NCBI GenBank assembly: GCA_004154925.1
Contig: QJNS01000130.1
Span: 124,001-188,000 of the forward strand
DNA: 64,000 bases
Direction: 5' to 3'
Source: Monosporascus cannonballus
Lineage: Eukaryota; Ascomycota; Sordariomycetes; Xylariales
This document shows positions 59,150 to 64,000 of this stretch, one piece after another. The first letter of the stretch is position 1, and each line of letters opens with the position of its first letter. A program made the translations under genes and the position numbers. The notes under the pieces are model-generated. The model searched no databases. It saw nothing but the letters and a program-made list of their open reading frames with translations, and was not told where the DNA came from.

Positions 59150-60080
59150 AATAATACTTAATATTGTCAAAATGTCGACTAGCGTTTAGGAAACCCTTAT
59201 TTAGTAACTTTAGGTTCGAATTCGGGAATTAAAGAAAAAAGTTTAATAATTTAGGGCTATATTATTTGCCTAATTTTTTTTGCCTGCATAAAACCTAAAA
59301 AGCCAGAACTTTATAATAGAAAAAGTAATTTTTAAATTTTTTTAATTTAGGTACGAATTTATATTTATTTTTTAGACTTTAGTAATTTAGCGGATATAAT
59401 TCTAACAGTAGGAATATGCCTAATAAGAAATGCGGTTAATTGGTTTAAGCTTATTATAAAAAAGTTTATGGAAATCAAAAAATCGGATAAAAAAGGATAT
59501 TATTAATAAATTTTTTTATTTTATATTAATTACGAAAATAAAATATGCGATAATTTCGGTAATCCGGATAAAGAACGATTTACGGCTTAATAACTTTTGT
59601 AATTCCGATAAAAAAAACCTATATCCAAATACGCCATAACCTTTAAAAGATTTATAGTTAAGGCCGGATAAGGAAATAATAAAACCGATATTTTTATTAA
59701 TATATTTTATAAAAGGTTAACGGATAATATAAAAAATGAAACTATTCGGATTAAATAATTAGTTACTTTGGATCGGTATATTGCAAAAGTATTTAAGATC
59801 GATAATCGATAATTTAAAAAATAATAGAAAAAAAAGAATAATATGCCTTACGTTTAGAATATAAGTTTAACCAGGGGAAGAAACGAAATATACCCTTTAT
59901 TTTTTACGGAACGGCGTTAGAACTTATAGAATTCGGCATTATTTACAGATAAGACTAAAGTTAAATGAAGTGCTTTAATTGTGCCAAAATAGGATATAAG
60001 GTTAATAAATATAAAATTTCTAAGAAATTACGATAAAATAATTAAACTTTTATACCGGAAAAATGATTTAGGAATAATTA
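59150..60080 (+). pseudogene. B gag remnant
   Basis: Frame with NAVNWFKLIIKKFMEIKK, FYINYENKICDNFGNPDKE, AITFKRFIVKAG, FINIFYKRLTDNIKNE and KVFKIDNR: the Retrotrans_gag fold order. It ends in a CCHC knuckle at 59971-60012, CFNCAKIGYKVNKY, with His and the last Cys replaced by Tyr. Confidence 0.72.
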
Positions 60081-63000
60081 AGGAAACGATAATAAAATTA
60101 TTAACATAATTTAAACCAAATATATATTAAGTTTATAACAAAACGTTTAATAAGTATTATTACGATAAAAAGTCCGATACAAAATATGAAAAACCAGAAA
60201 GCTAATTTAATAAATATCGTAAATATAATAAAAAATATTATAAAAATAATTATGTAAGTATTAGAACTAAACGAGAAACATTTGTCCGGGAATTTTTAAT
60301 TAATATAACAAAATGTATGTTATATATTGTCGACGACGAAAATACTCCGATTACGAAAAATAAAAGTAACATATTTACGAACAAATTACCCGTATATACT
60401 ATAAGGGATTCGATTTTTTAAACCGTACCGGAAATAATAAAAATAATTAATAATAGTATCGACAGCTTTAAATCATAACTCCAGGAAATATCCAGTAATT
60501 GGCTGAAATAAAAAAAATAACTTAAAAGAAAATAATATTTGTAAAAAAGCCCTTTTTATTATTATGGATGGTATAATTATTAAACGGAAAAAGAGTTAAT
60601 TTAATATATGATAAAAAATATTATTTAAAAATTATTACGGATTTTTATTTTTAATTAATATTTATTACGGACCCTTTAGAAAAAAAAGTTATTAAAAAAT
60701 AGGTTAATTTATAAAAGATTTTTAAAACGATAATTAAAACGACATATAATGAAACATAATCGTAAACATAACAAAATTATTTATTCGATAAAGAAAGGAA
60801 TTACAAAAGAATTAAAAATAATTAATACAATTTAAAGAAATAATATACCGGTAATAACGATAAATATAGCAACTTAACGTATTAAAAAAAATATAAATAA
60901 GGTTCGATAAATTTAAACAGAAATTTAAAAAAGAGTTATTTGTAAAAAAGCCGTAAAATAACGAAATCTAAAGAAATTAAAAGGAATTTCCAAAAAAGGT
61001 TTTAAATATAACGATAAAAAACGTTAACGACTTTATTATTTTAGATATACGAATTAAAACTTATTAATATATTGTAATAGTAAATTACGGAACTTTAGGC
61101 GGAAATTATATTATATCGGATATGGTTAATAAACTTGAATTATTATGGAAATATAAGTTAGAACTTTATATAACAACAAATATCGAAAATTAGGAATTCG
61201 TTTACGATAATAAAAAAGTTATATGCAAAATTAATTACTTCGAAATTTTTATTAAAGAATAATATTAAATAATTAATTTTGATATTGTTTTATTTAAAAA
61301 TTACGATATAATCCTAAGATTATTATGGATACGTTAATATAAAATTTTAATTAACGGAAAAACTAACTAAATAAAGTTCGTTTTATTTTTTATTAATTAA
61401 TAAAAAAAGGAACAATTAAGATTTTAATATTTGATTAATAATAACGACGGATATAAATATAAGGATAAAATAAATACCTTATAACTTAAAAGAATAAAAT
61501 ATAAAAGAAAAACGGATTTTTAAAAAATATAACGTATTATTATTATTATTAAAACGAAATTAAAGTAATTAAATAACGATTTAAAATAATAAGAATAATA
61601 ACTCCAAAGTTTAACAAATTTAATTAATATATTATTATAATATTATAAATACGAATAGCTTTTTAAAAAGGAATTTAATATAAAATTATTAAAATATAAC
61701 GAATAAAATTACGAAATAATTTTTAAGAAAAGATCTTCGACGAAACTTTACTTTATTTATAACTTTAACGGAGATAAATTACGTATTTTTAAGGAATACC
61801 TAAAAAATCAGTTATAAAAAGGATAAATTCGATTTTCGAAATTATTAATAAAGTATCTAATATTTTTCGTACCAAAAAAAATGGAAAATTATAATTTATA
61901 ATTAATTATTAATAATTAAACGACGTTGTTATCAAAAATCGAATATTATTACCCTTAATTACAGAAATAAAAGACCAACTATATAAAGCCAAATAATGTA
62001 TAGTATTCGATATTAAGGATAAATATAACCTTATTAAAATTAAAATAAAAATACGAATAGAAAATAATTTTGAAAATAAAATACGGATTATTTAAATATT
62101 TGGTTACATTAATAAAACTTACGAACATATTAACAACTTTTTAGCGAATAATTAATTACGTATTACGAAAATACCTTAATATTTTCGTCGTTTGTTATTT
62201 CGATAACATTTTTATTTTTTTTAAAAACAAAAAAAATATACACAAAATATATTTATAAAATCTTTTAAACTTTATAAAACGCAAAATTATTTATTTACGC
62301 AAAAAAGAATTAATTTTATATATAAGAAATAAAATATCTAAAACATATTATTATCCCAAAATATATTAAGATAAATCTTAAGAAAATCGTTATAATTACA
62401 AAATGGTAAACGTTAACGACAATTAAGGAAATATAGATATTTTTTGGATTCGTTAATTACTATAGGAAATTTATTCGAAACTTTAATAAAATATTATACC
62501 CTTAATATATTTTACAAAAGTAATGGAATTTAAATAAACGCCAAATACGGAAAAAATATTCCAAAATATTAAAAATATAATTATTAACGAAGTAATATTA
62601 ATTATATATAATTTAAACCGCCCCGTTAAATTAAAAACCGATATATCGGATTTCGATTAAACATAATAATGAAATAACAAAATAATTAAAGCAAATTACA
62701 GCTTATTATATTTTTTTCGTACAAATTAAAAAAAACCGAATTTAATTATGGTATTTCAGATAAGGAATTTATAATTATTATTATGGTATTGCGGAAATTT
62801 AAGTATTTCTTAAAAAAGATTTATACGAAGTTAAAATTTATACGGATCATTAAATTTTTACCCGAATTATTACGACTAAAAAATTTATAGGACAATAATT
62901 TCATTACGCGGACAAATTAGCAAACTTTAACTTCGTAATTATCTATAAAAAAATTAAAAAACGATAAAATAAATATTTTAAGTAAATAACCGGATTTTGA

Positions 63001-64000
63001 AAAAAGATTGGTTAAAATTAGCTATATAATTTTTGATACTATTACAAAAAAATATTTATACTTACGATAAATTGTAATAATTTGGGTAATACTTTTCGAT
63101 GTATATTACAGGATTTAGCAATATAATAACTATTTCCGAAAAAACCAAAAAACAAATAAAATATAAATTCCAGAATAATATCCAAAAAACATTTAATACA
63201 AAAATATACGAATATTAGTTATATAGATATCCAGGGATTTATAAAATAAAATTAATAATATATAGAATTATTTAATAATATAATATTTGCGCTAAAATAA
63301 AAACTTGACGATATAAACCATATGGAAAATTACAGCCATTATTAATCGTAAAACGACCATAATATTTAATTTTATTTAATTTTATTATTAAGCTTCCTAT
63401 ATCAGAAAATCTAATTCCGGGAATACATTACGATAACATTTTTGTAATCGTCGACCGATTTACGAAATTTTCCTATTTTTTACTATATTACGAAAACATA
63501 AACGCTAAACAACTGGTATACATTTTTTTCAAATACATTTTTAATATATACGAATTATTAACAAAAAATTATATCAAATAAAAGATCGATATTTATATTT
63601 AAATTTTGGCAAGGCTTTATAATATAGATCGGCCTGAACTATAAATTATTTAACGTATTTAAATTACGAATAAATAAACAAATAAAACGAATAAATCAAA
63701 TTTTAAAAACTTACTTACGATATTATATTAATTGCGAATAAAATAATTATATTAAAAAATTATCAATTACATAATTAACATATAATACCAATTATTACGA
63801 AACCATTAAGATAATATTAACGAACGTAAATTTTATTTTTATTTTAAAAATTTATAAAAAAAATACGTAATAACGATCCAATTAATATCGAAATAATCCT
63901 TATATTAAAATAATTACGACAGTTATGTTAAGAAATAAAAATAAAATTAAACTTTGTACGAAACCAAATAAACATATATTATAACCAAAAAAAGTTAAAA
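60081..64000 (+). pseudogene. B pol remnant (protease to integrase)
   Basis: A region matching A at 60290-60410 (MLYIVDDENTPITKN; NKLPVYTIRDSIF). RT motif YFDN at 62196-62207 (second Asp to Asn). An RNase H-like segment near 62700-62810. Integrase YDNIFVIVDRFTKFSYF with catalytic Asp at 63453-63455 intact. Stops throughout. The frame runs off the window. Confidence 0.75.

Larger units (their letters stand above)
58697..64000 (+). mobile_element. Gypsy chromovirus B, truncated by window end
   Basis: 5' LTR 58697-59111, then gag and pol in plus orientation. The left flank ttaag (58692-58696) is the presumed target duplication. Collinear with A but without Tc1 or S2 insertions. About 1.3 kb (end of integrase, chromodomain, opposite-strand ORF, 3' LTR) should lie beyond 64000. 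Confidence 0.88.

Noticed and set aside
1..64000. tRNA, rRNA, CRISPR array, telomere repeats, bacterial operons
   Set aside because: No cloverleaf, rRNA segment, regularly spaced repeats or TTAGGG arrays were seen on either strand. The composition and elements are fungal.

Overview
This window holds no recognisable host gene. It is a very AT-rich block of degenerate transposable elements, and no uninterrupted reading frame exceeds about 92 codons in 64 kb. Coding remnants are riddled with TAA/TAG/TGA, mostly where Trp or Gln codons are expected. Element copies differ mainly by C-to-T and G-to-A changes. This is the footprint of repeat-induced point mutation (RIP), which points to a filamentous ascomycete (Pezizomycotina): an AT isochore, pericentromere or similar gene-free compartment. 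The species cannot be named from this sequence.

Layout. (1) 1-11.7 kb: a short GC-preserved solo-LTR-like insertion (493-630), a small inverted-repeat element (677-993), and a hAT-like element (1094-11077) that holds a MITE (2301-3218, itself split by a solo LTR at 2383-2748) and a complete Ty3/gypsy element, R1 (3580-10172, minus). (2) 11.7-21.6 kb: gypsy R2 (11654-18332, minus), then a 5'-truncated plus-strand chromovirus remnant, G1. (3) 21.6-55.5 kb: an old minus-strand gypsy, H (integrase at 23.1-23.7 kb, reverse transcriptase at 54.3 kb), is split by gypsy E (24084-41725) and LTR element C (41733-53547). E contains gypsy A (26669-34908), a MULE in its 3' LTR (38060-41521) and a short solo LTR in its 5' LTR (24457-24588). 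A contains a Tc1/mariner (28235-29580) and another short solo LTR (30188-30316). C contains gypsy R3 (45644-52403). (4) 55.5-64 kb: gypsy R4 (55467-, minus) is broken at its RT catalytic motif by gypsy B (58697-, plus), which runs off the window end. Most of these boundaries are fixed by target-site duplications read directly: tgta(a/g), tatag, tataa, atatt, taatc, ataaa, aaatg, cttat, aataa and TA.

R1, R2, R3, R4, A, B and probably G1 form one chromovirus lineage. Their LTRs share the R-U5 part but carry three kinds of U3. gag has a CCHC knuckle, and pol ends in a chromodomain. The most notable feature is a second gene on the OPPOSITE strand between pol and the 3' LTR. Its start lies about 150-180 bp from the 3' LTR in every copy where that region is present (R1, R2, R3, R4, A, G1). 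It has a Cys-rich N-terminus, a basic coiled-coil-like middle and a Trp-containing tail, and it converges on the chromodomain end of pol. Conservation of this frame across diverged, independently RIPped copies suggests it was a real protein-coding gene of the family.

All protein-level calls come from conceptual translation by eye of mutated sequence. Domain limits are approximate, and no database search was run.
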